Shown: in pieces, positions 49,085 through 61,014 of the stretch | Layout: every line of letters begins with the position of its first letter | Position numbering within the stretch: the first letter of the stretch is position 1 | NCBI GenBank assembly: GCA_034766995.1 | Contig: CM068317.1 | Coordinates: 37,322,249-37,386,248, forward strand | Direction of reading: 5' to 3' | Length of the DNA: 64,000 bases | Source of the DNA: Acanthacorydalis orientalis | Taxonomy: Eukaryota > Arthropoda > Insecta > Megaloptera > Corydalidae | Made by a program: the position numbers and the translations under genes | The notes under the pieces: model-generated | Databases searched by the model: none | What the model saw: the letters and a program-made list of their open reading frames with translations, nothing else | What the model was told of the DNA's origin: nothing

Positions 49085-49933
49085 CAGAAAAATTAAAATC
49101 GAAATTCTAAAGTCACATCTAATATTCAAATGCGTATATCATCTAATTAAGTTTATATATATTATGTAGATATTTTTAACTGCGATTTCAGTACTGAAAG
49201 TGCAATAAAAATAATATTACTAAAGTATTTTTACAATTCTTTTGTTATTAATACATAAGTTAAATTTTGACCTGAAAAAATATTATAAATGTATACCACC
49301 AAATGTATTATTATATTCTGGTACCGAAATCAGTAAAATAACTTAGAAAGATGTGGGTTAAATATAGCGTAAAATTATCAAAACATAAACTAAGAAAATG
49401 AAACCATAGTATAATTTATATTTCAGATAAAATAAAGAATTGAAAATAATTAAACAATTTTTTTCAATAAAATAAACTATTTTTTCCGTTTAAAGCCTTA
49501 TGAAATATAATAAAAAAATAAAAAATATATGTGTATTGATATTAATCTTATCATTTAAAATAAATTTCAGTATTCAAATAATTTCATTTATCGACAAACG
49601 ATAGTAAAATTTTTCAAACCGAATGTAATAAGATTTTTCTTTTGAAACGATTCTACAACACAGCTTTAGAATAATACATTGAAAAAACATGGAAATAATT
49701 TTTAATTTTATCAAAAAATCCAATCTTAATAGATTATGTTAATAAATGACTAGTAGATATATTTAAGATACATGAAAGATGAAAGAGAAATATGAAATAG
49801 AAATCACATGAAAGAGAAATAGATAATACAGAGAAAAAGTTACAGAAAAATTCTTGTATTCATAAAATATATACCTACTTTACATTAAAACTGAAAGACG
49901 AAATTCGTTTGACATAAACAAGAAGATTTTTTC

Positions 49934-49936
<3 letters not shown>

Positions 49937-49988
<52 letters not shown>
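49937..49988. repeat. (AT)n microsatellite
   Basis: Pure run of about 26 units. Confidence 0.9.
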
Positions 49989-49991
<3 letters not shown>

Positions 49992-50219
49992 TCACTCCGA
50001 AAATCGCCGTCGACTGATCTCGACCGGATAAATAAATCCCTTTTAAAAATAATATCGAATAAGACATATATCTCGAAACTCTATTCACTATAATTTATAA
50101 GGTATAAAGACCGAATATAATCCTTAACAGATCGAAAACAAAATCACAAGCGAAACGAGACAAGACAAAAAAATTTGGTATGAAAAGAATCTGGCAAACC
50201 GATTACACTAAATAACACT

Positions 50220-50620
50220 TTAGCTGTAATCAAGCAGAACGGAGTCGAGACGACGTGTGTATCGAAATAGAGATACAGAGTTGTTATGTTATGGCAGTGA
50301 TAAAGAACGCGTTGGACCGTAGTTAATGGTAACCGAAAACAGATGGCGTTGCGTCTTGTGTCGTATATTTGCTAATAGCATAATCGCATTACGTGCGCGT
50401 TTGCGACGCCGGTTTTCGCGACTCGCCGCCGTAGTAACGACGGCAGGCAGCGTCGCTGGGGCGGCGTCGGCGTTCGACAACGCTCAGCTACCGTTGCTCG
50501 CATATTTACTTATCTACGATTTACGATTGTTGTATACGTTTCCGAGTCGACTCTGAAGACTTCAAACGACAGATGATGATGATGATACGACCCATACAGT
50601 GGAATATCGGTACTCAGATA
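50220..50620. promoter_or_regulatory. CpG-rich island, candidate promoter or 5' exon
   Basis: The block 50380-50480 is the most CG-dense in the right half, with GCGACGCCGG, CGCCGCCGT and GGGGCGGCGTCGG. It is open on both strands (plus 50326-50556, Arg/Ala-rich; minus 50289-50480, containing AAPATLPAVVTTAASRENRR). This is the usual effect of CpG-rich sequence. A (GAT)n run follows at about 50573. No TATA box or initiator could be fixed, so the direction is unknown. Confidence 0.4.
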
Positions 50621-51335
50621 TAGTCTATCTGTATTTCTTTCATGGAACATTTGCTCAGACATCTATTCGAAAAGAATGATAAAGAAACAACTTGACTGAA
50701 TATCTACAAATTATAACAAGTTTTAATTCATCTAAAAACATCAGTATGAACTTAATAATTTTTTAATAAAAAAATTTAAGTTTAATATTGAATGGAATGA
50801 AGAATTTTTTTCCTAGCTCCTTTTTTTCTACTTCAAACCTGTTAGTAGGCATATAAATAAAAATGATTTTCAATTACCGGATGGAATATATTTGTACTTT
50901 TATCATGTTTTTTCGTCTTTGATCAGTTGATTAGATTTTTTTAAAAAGTGACAAGAACAAGAAAAAATAAAAGATACATTGTATATTATATGAATTTCAA
51001 GAAGACATCAACGTAGCTATAAAGCCTACTATATAAATAAAGTTCTTGACAAGGCCGGATTAACTATATGAATATCGAAACTGGTTTGCAAAATTTCGTT
51101 CAAAGGCTTTAACTTAAAATATCGTCTGAGATCAAGAACCTCTAAAGTTAGTAAGTATTATAAAAATACGTTTAATAATTGTATAAACCCACTCTTAACA
51201 AGTGAACGCTGTAGGTTTCAAAATCAGCATTCGTGAAATCACGCCATTAAATCATACAAAACGTCTAGGTTTTTTTCATAAGATACCAAGCTTTGGTTTT
51301 GTGTTAAAATTGTGTATATGAGTGGCACATGCCTT

Positions 51336-51388
<53 letters not shown>

Positions 51389-52640
51389 ATTCAATTTCTG
51401 AAAATTATAATATATTGTAAATTCTACACAATGAAAAGATAAAAATAGAATTGAATAAAATTCGTAAAAACAGAATAGAAATAAATTGTTTCTAATGAAG
51501 TACAAAATTTAATGAAATACTCGATCCTTCAACTATTAACTATGTTTATGTTATAAAATTGTTTCTGTTTTTCTAACATTATTTTATTAAAAATGAATTC
51601 ACAAATTCCGAAAAATAATAACTTACTATGAATAAAGCACAAACTGATAAAATGATAAATAAATATGAAATATAATGATGATCATTAGTAAAGAAAATAG
51701 GTCAGCCAAAACTATTAAATATGTCACTTATTATAAATGTTTTTATGTAGTTTGTAACATATGTCTAATACACAATTATAAATGACATACAGTGATTGCT
51801 TTACTTTAATTAATTACTTCTAAGATCTACTTTTAAGTGTACTAGAACCAAGCTTACAATAATTATATCAATATTAAAGAAAATACTAATGATGGAACTA
51901 CTAAAAAAAAACACACTTCCTATTAAATATACAATTGTCACAGTTGGTAATTAGAATCAAGTTGAAACATGTGAAAATAAAATTAGACTATACAATAGAA
52001 AAACATCTAATTTATCTCCAATTATCCTGGTATACCTACATGTATACTTTTTTTCAAATCATGTATCCTCGTAGGACGTCTACAACGTACTGTTTTTATC
52101 TTACTTTAAACTTAAACCATATTATTCGTCATGAAGTCGTAGGTCTTGTAACACTGAACAAACAACGTACAACTTTAATTTGAACAGACGAACAACCGAG
52201 TACAGATTTGTTGAAGCTACACTTAATCACAGTTCTTATTGTAACAATATTCTTTACTACTTAGATTGCATTCGTGTATATTTTTTTAAATTGAAGAGAA
52301 ATGTTCAACACATCTCTCAACAAAATATTCAATAAAAGATTTTATCTAAAATGGAAAAAATTGAAGAAAAAATACTCATAGTGTATTTATTATTGACTGA
52401 AAATTAATCTTCCTCTTTTATATTTTTTCCTGTATAAAAAAGTATTTATGGGTTGAGTAAGCATCATAAACATAAAAGAATATATTGAAAAATTGTTACG
52501 CATGGTGTTAATAAATAAGAAAAAAATAATTTTATGGTAAGCTTGTCTTAAAATTAACAGTTAAAAAATTACACAAAACTACAGGAAAAAATGGAAAGCA
52601 TGTTATAAAAAATAACAGTCCCGTACTACAACTCTCAAAT
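50620..52640. other. AT-rich stretch with one TA array
   Basis: A patch at 52050-52200 is slightly more complex, but its 82-codon frame (51935-52183) shows no domain. Confidence 0.55.
51340..51386. repeat. (AT)n microsatellite
   Basis: Pure run. Confidence 0.9.
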
Positions 52641-52648
52641 AAATATTA

Positions 52649-53188
52649 TAAGGTTGTTAGGAAAATAATGGCGATTTTTGTTTTTTGAATCTAATCTCAA
52701 TTTTTTTCAATAAAAGAGTGTTATGGTTAATGCCATTTTAAAGTACTTTTTTCAGTCTGTATTTTGGTAACACCGACTTTGGTTTTATTAGTAATTTTGC
52801 TTCGAATTGGGCTATTGAATTAAATATGGAAAAGAAACAAATAAAAGCATTTTTTACATGAGTTCAAAACGGGTGGTAAAGCACAGAAACTGCTCGTATA
52901 CTAAACGATGCTTTTGGTGTGGATACTGTTAAGGAATGTATGGTGCAATTATGGTTCCAAAAATTTCATACTGGGGACGAAAGCCTTGAAGATAAACAAT
53001 GTCCCGGTCGTCCTTTTTCAGTTCATAACGACCAACTGAAAGCGTTAGTTGAATCAGAACCACGCACAACAATTCGAAAGCTTGCACAAAAATTAGACGT
53101 TAGTCATCCTACAGTTCTGGATCACTTAAAATCACTTAAATTAAAAATGTATATGAATTTGAACGTAATTATTTTTCTACCAACTTAA
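52649..53188 (+). mobile_element. internally deleted mariner element, cecropia/Hsmar1-like (copy A2)
   Basis: The element is 540 bp, starting TAAGGTTGTTAGGAAAAT and ending ATTTTTCTACCAACTTAA, with TA on each side. It has the same layout and the same deletion breakpoint as copy A1. The coding part ends at LKSLKLK and passes at once into the 3' terminal repeat. Identity to A1 is high across the whole element by eye, with scattered substitutions. A shared breakpoint in two copies about 28 kb apart indicates that the deletion arose once and the deleted form then transposed. Confidence 0.9.
52826..53188 (+). pseudogene. mariner transposase N-terminal fragment (copy A2)
   Basis: The frame starts MEKKQIKAFF and is broken near codon 12 by a one-base shift (TGA) and by TAA near codon 18. 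It then reads STETARILNDAFGVDTVKE, a W-F-Q-K-F motif, DESLEDKQCPGRPFSVHNDQ and LVESEPRTTIRKLAQKLDVS. These are the first and second helix-turn-helix units with the linker GRP motif typical of mariner transposases. The uninterrupted part from 52880 is better preserved than in A1. It ends at a TAA that is also the element end. The catalytic domain is missing. Confidence 0.85.
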
Positions 53189-53189
53189 T

Positions 53190-54440
53190 AAAAATGAATG
53201 AAGAAAGTCCTTAATTAATTAGAAATTTAAAAGTTTACAATATTTATAAATGTAATCTGAAAATAAAACGTAACTTATTTTTATTTTCTTTCATAAACAT
53301 TATATAATCAATATTCTATTTCTGTTTAGTTTTAACGGCATATTTACATAATTAATATCAAATTTCACGTTAGTTGTTCGATAAAAACATTAATAATAAA
53401 ATGTAAACGATTAAAAGAAGATAACTATGTTCTTAAAATGTACTAAGAATTTTTTTTGTAATACAATTAACCAAAGCCTATAAACAGCAATATTTTTCTT
53501 GAAATAATTATGTACAAAAAGTATACTAAAATAAAACTCAGATGCCTTATTACCATTTATATTCTATCGCTTCTGGAACATAAGCGATGAACTCTCAAAG
53601 AACATTTTATGAAAATATTATTTTGTAGATTGTGATTAAAATATTGTAATGTTTGACATTCTCATTTTCTTATAAAGAAAATTGAATCAGTGTTTGTTTT
53701 TAATTCTAGTTTTCTTTTTACTCAAAGTTCGATTTCCGAACGCCGTTATAAACAAATATTAAATTATTTTTTTATTAAAAATAATATCTGTACCAATATT
53801 TTCATATTATAAGAAGAATCAAAGTACTTAATATATTTTATTTTTAAATGTGTACACTGGAGCACACGCAAGCATATGATGATCCACATAATGTTGGCAA
53901 ACTATTTTCATATTAAAATACTATCCTATCTATTCTCATAGATTTTAATAAATTACTTGTGAAACCAATACCGTATACGGCAATCTATAACAATTTTTCA
54001 TATAGAAAATACATCATCGAATTTTTAAAACTCACTTATAATCAATTGACATTGTTATCAAGTTATACGGTCGTATTTTCGTCACGGTACAAAAATTCAA
54101 TTATTCTATATAAAATTAAAGTACGTCGTTTAATCTTATCAATTCATTCCTTAAATCGAAAATTACACCAACCACTCTAAAATGTCGCAAATACATCATT
54201 TAGAAATCCGTTTCTGTATAAGCTTTCGTACAATGTTTACCTAACAATAAAAAAACCGTCTCATTTTCTTTCGACAAACACATATAATTATCAAAATTAC
54301 ATAACACCACTGGCACCTGTCATTCGTGTATCCAACAGACACATTATTATTCATGTATAAAACTACACAATACGTCGCTCGTCTTACAAAATGACAGTCT
54401 TGAGGACATGAATCAATTATCCAACCCATTTATTTGCTAA
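53190..54440. other. AT-rich stretch right of mariner A2
   Basis: Short frames at 53959-54180 (+) and 54241-54429 (-) have no recognisable features. Confidence 0.55.
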
Positions 54441-54640
54441 AAAGGAAATGTAACCGGATTTGGAACGCAATAGGCGTTTAAAGGGGAAGACGGCGGCGTT
54501 TACGGTGACGCGGGGGCGATGGTGGTGGCGCGTTTGAACTCACAAAGAAGGTGAAAGCAGGACCAGCGTATACACATTTTCCGACTAACTATAACACGTA
54601 AATAAATCGATAAAAACAGCTGCTGCTCTCTCTAGTTGAC
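54440..54640. promoter_or_regulatory. GC-rich island, candidate regulatory element
   Basis: A short block (54480-54560) of GACGGCGGCG, GACGCGGGGGCG and TGGTGGTGGCG stands out sharply from AT-rich DNA. GC-box or zinc-finger-type binding words are plausible. No coding frame was recognised. Confidence 0.35.
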
Positions 54641-54941
54641 GAAGTTGCCACACTGAAAGTTGTTATGGCTGCCTGATACGTGAACGATAACATCGACATT
54701 TTTTTTCTTTATTAAGACTTATGTGCAGCTTAACTGTAATGGGTTTCAGGACACTTTTTTGGGAAGAAGCAAAAATTTATTTTCGGATAGATTGTGATCG
54801 AATTGTATCAAGAACTATTACATGTTCGGAAAAGTTTGATTCGGACGTAATAATTCATTTTACAAACATTACGAACGTTTTTATGATAACGGTTTAATAT
54901 ATAGAATATAAAACTCACATTTCACAGAAGATAAAAAAACG

Positions 54942-54983
<42 letters not shown>
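54942..54983. repeat. (TA)n microsatellite
   Basis: Pure run. Confidence 0.9.
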
Positions 54984-54986
<3 letters not shown>

Positions 54987-54989
54987 TTG

Positions 54990-56090
54990 AAATTATTACA
55001 ATAAGAATTAATTGAGACATAAATATTTTTTAAAACATTTATAAATATTTTCAATAGATCTCCATCTTCCAAAACACAATTGTACCTAATTGAAAATTCA
55101 TTAATTTCATAACATGAAATATCACCGATTCGATTTTATTCAAATACGTAGTCATTTAAAATACTTTCGTGTCAATTTAAATCCGATGACATATTTTTTA
55201 AAGGGTCCCTGAAGTAAAGTTGCGCATTTTTAGTTCAACTAGGGAAAAAGTTTGCTTTAGCAATGAATTATAGTAAAGAAGGTAACATAATACTCATTCG
55301 TAACTGTTATATTTCAACATTAAAAGGTCGTAAATTCAAATTCAACTGTTAAATTTATCGTTCATTTTTTTGTGATTTCGTTTATTTTCTTTGAATAAAT
55401 TGGTAAAAATTGTTTACTTTCTAACATGTTTATTTAATTAAAACAATTTATTATCAACAGTTGAATTTTGAAAATAAAAACAAATTAACTTAATTATTGT
55501 TTGTGTTCAACAATAATAAATTAATAAATGTATACAAGTGTGTTTATTTTACAGGAATATAAAAACATGTCATCATAATTATAAAAAAATATAACAAATT
55601 TAATTATAACTTGAATAGCTCAGAGGTCAATGAAGTCTCATTAAATTATTGAAGGTTTTACTAAATTACACAAATACTGTGTAGTTTTCCAATTCTATTT
55701 ACTGGAAAATTAATTACAAAACAATTATTTTTATTTTATAATTTGCAAAATTATTTATACGTCAAAAATTTATAAAAAAAATGCTCCTACTACAAACTGA
55801 TGTATGATTGACTTCTGAATTATCAATTTATTAATAAATGGTTTAAAGTTAAAACCCACAAAAAAGACGTTCAAAATTACAATACTAAGTTAGAATTTAA
55901 TTGCTAAATCACTTTAAAATATTTAACTTAAAACACTTAAAAATATTCAAAAAATTAAAACAAACTATTCAATATCAACAAAAAAATGAATATTCATAAA
56001 AAAGATATGAACTTTATATCAAAAATACTTTATCAATAAAATATTAAAACCCAAATCAATATCAGAATTAGTAATTAAAAGTGATTAAAC
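54990..56090. other. AT-rich stretch, nothing recognised
   Basis: No frame, array or element end was seen before mariner copy B3. Confidence 0.6.
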
Positions 56091-56097
56091 ATATATA

Positions 56098-56546
56098 TTA
56101 AATGTAAAAAATAATTAGGTATCTTTGAATTTAATCAATCATAATTCTGTTTTAAATTAAAATATTTCTCGTCATTTTAAGATTTTGAAGTCCCAACCTT
56201 AGCATTTAAAAAAACTATATATATTAGCCAAGCAATTGGCATAATCTCACAAAATAGTAGCGAATAAAATGGCGTCCGAAAAGCCGAATATTAATCATTG
56301 CATACTTCTCCCATTTCAGTTGAAAAAAATGCTGCCGAAGCCACGGAAATAATTTGTTCAGCTTTAGGGAAGGTGTTTCGGTGCAAAAAACATGCAAAAA
56401 ATTCTAAAACAGTGGAAGGTTCCCGAAAATGTATTACGACTTCATCGACTCAAAGCCTCTATCATTTTTTCGATGAAGGATTCATCAGTTACCCGACAGA
56501 TTGAGCAAATTTATACAGAATAATGGAGGATATTTTGAGGATTAAA
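56098..56546 (+). mobile_element. mariner-like element, second lineage, 3' truncated (copy B3)
   Basis: The left end (TTAAATGTAAAAAATAAT) aligns with the left ends of B1 and B2 with substitutions. The coding remnant begins at an ATG at 56269 (MASEK), has a frameshift after QLKK, and continues as NAAEATEIICSALGK. The shared post-deletion tail follows. Homology ends near 56546 at GAGGATTAAA, and the 3' terminal repeat is absent, so the right end was lost by truncation or a later rearrangement. Confidence 0.75.
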
Positions 56547-56798
56547 CCAGACCTAATAAATAATTTTGCCTAACTTTCACAAATTCAAAATTAATGAAAA
56601 TTAATGTTTTTTATTTCAAAAATTATTAAACATCTAAAATTATTTTCTAATAAAATATTACTATGACTTAACAAACAGTATTAAAGTAATAGCAATTTAT
56701 TAAATGTAATATCAGCTAGAGAAGAAATCTGCACTTGACAACGTTAGCTATTAGTGTAGATAAAAAAGAAAGTCAACAACATATTTCCTGAACTATTA

Positions 56799-56816
56799 TT
56801 ATTATTATTATTTGTA
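56799..56816. repeat. (ATT)n microsatellite
   Basis: About six ATT units, the only clear trinucleotide AT array in the window. Confidence 0.75.
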
Positions 56817-57416
56817 TAATAAAAGATTACTATTTTCACTTCCTCCGCATAGAAAACAGTTAAATAAATAATTAGTATTTTACAAACATATAAAATGAAT
56901 CCAAATTTAATATTTTCAATTTTTATTAGCGAAACCAATGAATTTTTTGAGACTGGAAACAAAATTAAAATATTTCAATAATATTGTACAATTAAATTTT
57001 AAAAATTATCATTCCTATTAAACGGATGATAAATTAGGAAATACTTCTCATATGACATTTTAAAGATTATACGACTTACTTTCTATAAATAATTTATCTT
57101 AAAAAATATCGATACAATCCACAGACGTTAATTCATTGTTAAAACTTATTATAATTGTTTGAACTTCATAAATTTATAAATAATATATTCTTTCTATATA
57201 TTCAAGATTTAAGTTTTGTAATTAATACAAATGTATGAAATAATATTATTCTTTTATTTCGTACTCGTAATATTTTATATGGGTTTATAAACTTATTATT
57301 ACTAATCCAAAAATATTCACTTAATAACATAATAACCTCAAAAACTTTAACTTACACTTAACGAGAAATAATAATCATAATAAACATACAAAATGTATTA
57401 ATGAATTCACTATTAC

Positions 57417-57420
<4 letters not shown>

Positions 57421-57502
<82 letters not shown>

Positions 57503-57519
57503 GTGTGTGTGTGTGTGTG
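57421..57519. repeat. (AT)n-(TG)n compound microsatellite
   Basis: The longest uninterrupted TA run here (about 80 bases), followed by nine TG units. Confidence 0.95.
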
Positions 57520-57559
57520 GAATGAACACACATGAGCACATATTCCCATTTACCAAGCA

Positions 57560-57860
57560 TGAATAAAGGCACCCCGACAATAATATTATGCAACGGTTAT
57601 CGCCGCAAAATTGGCGTAATCGGAAATCGATTTTGACTTAAAGCTGACTTCGCGATTTGAATACAGAATTTTTTGCAACACGTCTAAGGACCGGGGATGT
57701 TCTGAACAATTTTGATGAAAATTTCATGCAGAACGTACGGTACGGAAATTAGCGTGACAGCAAAAACTAGGTAACGTCTAAGAAATACATACAACTCACA
57801 TGTACGCCCCTACATCCTTCTTCATTTTATAACCGAGAAATTTCAACTCGTCGTTGAATC
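57560..57860. other. complex island
   Basis: It contains TTATCGCCGCAAAATTGGCG (partial dyad CGCC..GGCG) and a CGTACGGTACGG word. No long frame. It lies between a 99-bp TA/TG microsatellite and the candidate exon at 58.2 kb. Confidence 0.3.
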
Positions 57861-58068
57861 CGTTTAAATCACAACGAATGTCTATTTCAAAATGAAATTG
57901 CCTCTATTATCGAGGAAAATATATCGAGTTATATTGTATTCGATTATGTTCAAAATAAACACAGTAATTAAACATCCGAATAAAAAATCGATTCCAATAC
58001 AGCTAACACAATAAAATGAACTAAAATATGAAAAAAATACTTTTGTGAATAATTAAAAAAAAACATCA

Positions 58069-58069
<1 letters not shown>

Positions 58070-58102
<33 letters not shown>
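58070..58102. repeat. (AT)n microsatellite
   Basis: Lies about 120 bp left of the candidate exon. Confidence 0.85.
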
Positions 58103-58104
<2 letters not shown>

Positions 58105-58225
58105 GTATCGTAACATAAAAAAAATATAAAGTTACATCATTTCATATGGTCAACATTTTTTTAATTGTGATATTCAAGATTCGGACTATATTACTAAATT
58201 ACTTATTTCACCTGAAAACTTTCAG

Positions 58226-58350
58226 CGAGGATGTTCTGTGTTCACATCTCGATCGATGGATGCACAACGGAAATTATAATGACCTCACACCAGCCGCTGG
58301 GACGTTTTCGTCGTGTTCGAGAGCGTCAACCGGAAATCAACACGACTTGA
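58226..58350 (+). CDS. candidate internal exon, unrecognised
   Basis: The segment starts after a plausible acceptor (ACTTTCAG ending at about 58225) and ends before GTGGGT, a usable donor. The frame that starts at the second base is open through the segment and reads roughly EDVLCSHLDRWMHNGNY followed by a Ser/Thr-rich part ending GNQHDLT. The frame stays open beyond the donor to a TAG at about 58437, so a terminal exon is also possible. It lies in a CpG-containing island that stands out from AT-rich surroundings. The other two plus frames are closed early. The peptide matches no family I recognise. It may equally be a conserved non-coding element with a chance frame. No partner exon was found. 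Confidence 0.35.
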
Positions 58351-58518
58351 CGGTGGGTTTGCCGGAGGCGTTCACCACCCAGAGAGCATTGGGTTACACA
58401 GACGCTGAAGCTTATTTCGCGCGACGAATTCGCTTATAGAGAATCATATCTACTGCCTGTGAACTTCATGGGTCATGCTCATTGCAGTTTTAGATTCAGT
58501 GATGCGTCGTATCTATGA

Positions 58519-58566
58519 TTCTTGATTGAAATTCTCAATCATCAAGATTAAACGCCATGAATGGCG
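58519..58566 (+). other. two adjacent hairpins beside the 58.2 kb island
   Basis: TCTTGATTGA pairs with TCAATCATCAAGA (three-base bulge) around AATTC, and CGCCAT-GA-ATGGCG follows within a few bases. They lie about 80 bp downstream of the open frame ending near 58437. They could be part of a structured 3' region or an element end; nothing proves either. Confidence 0.35.
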
Positions 58567-59149
58567 TGATCGTTTCAGTAAAATGACTTTAGTTATAATT
58601 GAATCATGACTGAATTATCACTGATTGGATTTATTAGGGATTTAAAGAGGGTCGTGTTTTAGTTATGATACATTTCCTTAATCATATTTTATAATGTGTT
58701 AATACTATAAATAGAAATACATCCAATTTCACTTCTAAGCAATTAAATTAATTACGGAAATTTATTTTAAAAAAATTATTCGTAATTTCAAAAACATAAA
58801 CAACTCCCTTTAATATTAAAATTAAAACTTGTAAAATAAACTAAACTTCCTAACTAAGATATAATTTTTATAGTTCTTTTACGACACTGTTAAAATTTAA
58901 TCTAATTAAACGTTATTTTATCAAGAGAATCATACTTTTATTAATAGGAGATAAATTTATTGTGAAACTTGAACGTATTACTCAACACTTTTATGTGCTA
59001 ACCACTTAAATGTGATTGTTTTAAATGAACAAAGCAAGGACAAGAATTATTCAACTTTCATTTACTACATCATTTTCGTCTAATTTTTTTAAAAAAAATC
59101 CGAGTACTCTTTTTTCCGGATTATGCATACAAATATCTTATTACTACCA

Positions 59150-59360
59150 ATTATTCTACCTAAGAAGACAGACAATCAGATGTGGTTAATAGCAATCAAC
59201 TGATGCATAATTGATGTAGAACGACGGATTATATATTGTGGTTAATGATTAGGTTGCGGTCGGTTTTCTGAGCTTAATAATCAGTATCCGTATCTAAGGA
59301 TGTCAATATCTTGATTAATATTATCAAAACTTGTAATATATCTGGAAATCTGAGAGATAA
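59150..59360. promoter_or_regulatory. candidate enhancer with Runx-like and homeodomain-like words
   Basis: Two TGTGGTTAAT words (59180 and 59239 areas) match the Runt/Runx core TGTGGT, and they sit near TGATGCATAATTGATG and TAATGATTAGG, which are homeodomain-type sites. Core motif families are established knowledge; the clustering here is seen by eye and could be chance. Confidence 0.25.
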
Positions 59361-59664
59361 TTTGAATATAAATGACAAAACGGGTTAGCTATATTACCGA
59401 TTCTACAATTTTATTCTTAAGAATATGTAAAATTGAGCATATTTCGTACTAATGTGCTATTTGTAAATATGCTATGATTTGTATCTAATAAAATGAAAAA
59501 AGTTTGAAACATTTTTTATATTAGCGAAAAGTGATAAAAAACATAAAACCATAGACTAATTGATAGCCGGTTTTATTTTTTATTTCTTCACAAATTACAC
59601 TTTTTTCACAACATTCATTCATTTTTTCACAATTTTTAAGAATGATTTAATTACAATCTAAATG

Positions 59665-59725
59665 GATCTTCACAACAATTAAAAATGATCAAAAATCAAA
59701 TACTGATTATTTTTGATTAGGATAA
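59665..59725 (+). mobile_element. dispersed repeat family P, partial copy
   Basis: GGATCTTCACAACAATTAAA, AATGATCAAAAATCAAATAC and TGATTATTTTTGATTAGG align with the CAACAATTAAAAATGAT..ATTTTTGGCTGG part of the 31.6 kb minus copy. Only about 60 bp remain. Confidence 0.3.
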
Positions 59726-59729
59726 TATT

Positions 59730-60620
59730 TAAATGGAAAAACAAAAAGTGTGTTAGGGAATTTAACTGCATTACTGAAAACTATATTATCTTTGTGTTTT
59801 TTTTTCAAATAAGTTAAATTTAAAAAAAATGTAAATAAGCAAAAAATGAAAAATCTCAATTTTAAGAAGATATTTCTATTAAGTTCCTCTTAAGAAATCA
59901 ATGGTTATTCTGTTGATAAATAACTAACAATTTTCAATCTTGATAGCATTAAATTATTTTCGAAATATTTTATATAGATGATTTAAATAAATAGGAAATG
60001 TTCGTATCGATTCTATGCCCCAACGTTGTCCTAGATGATGCAGCGTCTAATATTACTGAATGTCGGTCATGAACACTTGACTCATGCATCGAATGGAGAC
60101 AAAGAATGGTGTTAGGAGTTTAACTGAATTCACAAATCTTACAAATCTCGATCACTTATCAGTTTAACTTTTTATTTTATACAATTTGAAAACGTAATAG
60201 ACTAACATTCTTTAAATATTTGAGATAGGATTTTGTCAACCAAAACTAAAATGCTACATAATTAAACGAAAAATCCTAATAAAACTCAAGTGATTCTTGT
60301 AAATATTGTTTCAAATATTATAAACCTTTAAACTCAAAATGTTCTTACCATCCAAGATATAAATCAATAGTATACAAATAAAAAGTAAAAATTTTACACA
60401 AAAAAATATTTTTACTCATAAAAAATCTCTTCTTATTTATAATAAAATAGAAAAGTTTACATTGAAATTTAATATATAAATTATTCAATCGTTATACATT
60501 TGATATGTAGTTACGTTGGAAGTTACCGAGGTCTTTAATTAATGTAAATAAAATTTAACTAAAGTAATTGTTTCAAGTAGCTCATGTTAAATTATTCCCA
60601 GTTAACATTTATGTGAATGA
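59730..60620. other. AT-rich stretch with a small complex patch at 60000-60130
   Basis: The patch (CCCCAACGTTGTCC, GATGATGCAGCG words) may be a short conserved element. It has no coding frame. Confidence 0.45.
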
Positions 60621-60628
60621 ACGTATAG

Positions 60629-60629
<1 letters not shown>

Positions 60630-60680
<51 letters not shown>
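60630..60680. repeat. (AT)n microsatellite
   Basis: Pure run of about 25 units. Confidence 0.9.
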
Positions 60681-60683
<3 letters not shown>

Positions 60684-60829
60684 TGAATTTATGTATTACG
60701 TTACTAAATAAGCTGTATCTCGACATATAATTCTGTATATGAAAAACACATGTTATATTAAAATTATCACAGTTAACCTTTGTATGAAATTAAAAATCAA
60801 GACAATAAATTATAGCTCTACATACAGGC

Positions 60830-60830
<1 letters not shown>

Positions 60831-60875
<45 letters not shown>

Positions 60876-60878
60876 ATG
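60831..60878. repeat. (AT)n microsatellite with TTTA interruption
   Basis: Second array within 200 bp. Confidence 0.9.
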
Positions 60879-61014
60879 AAAATGTGTATATATGTATTTA
60901 TTCAACAACACTTATCAAATTACATGGCTGTCATCAACAGCATGAGAATAACAAACAAGTAAATAATGAATAAAATATGTACATATTAAGTATACAAAAT
61001 ATCAGCAAGCGCAA

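Noticed and set aside
50326..50556. 76-codon Arg/Ala-rich plus frame
   Set aside because: CpG-rich DNA is depleted of stops in all frames, and the opposite strand is equally open.
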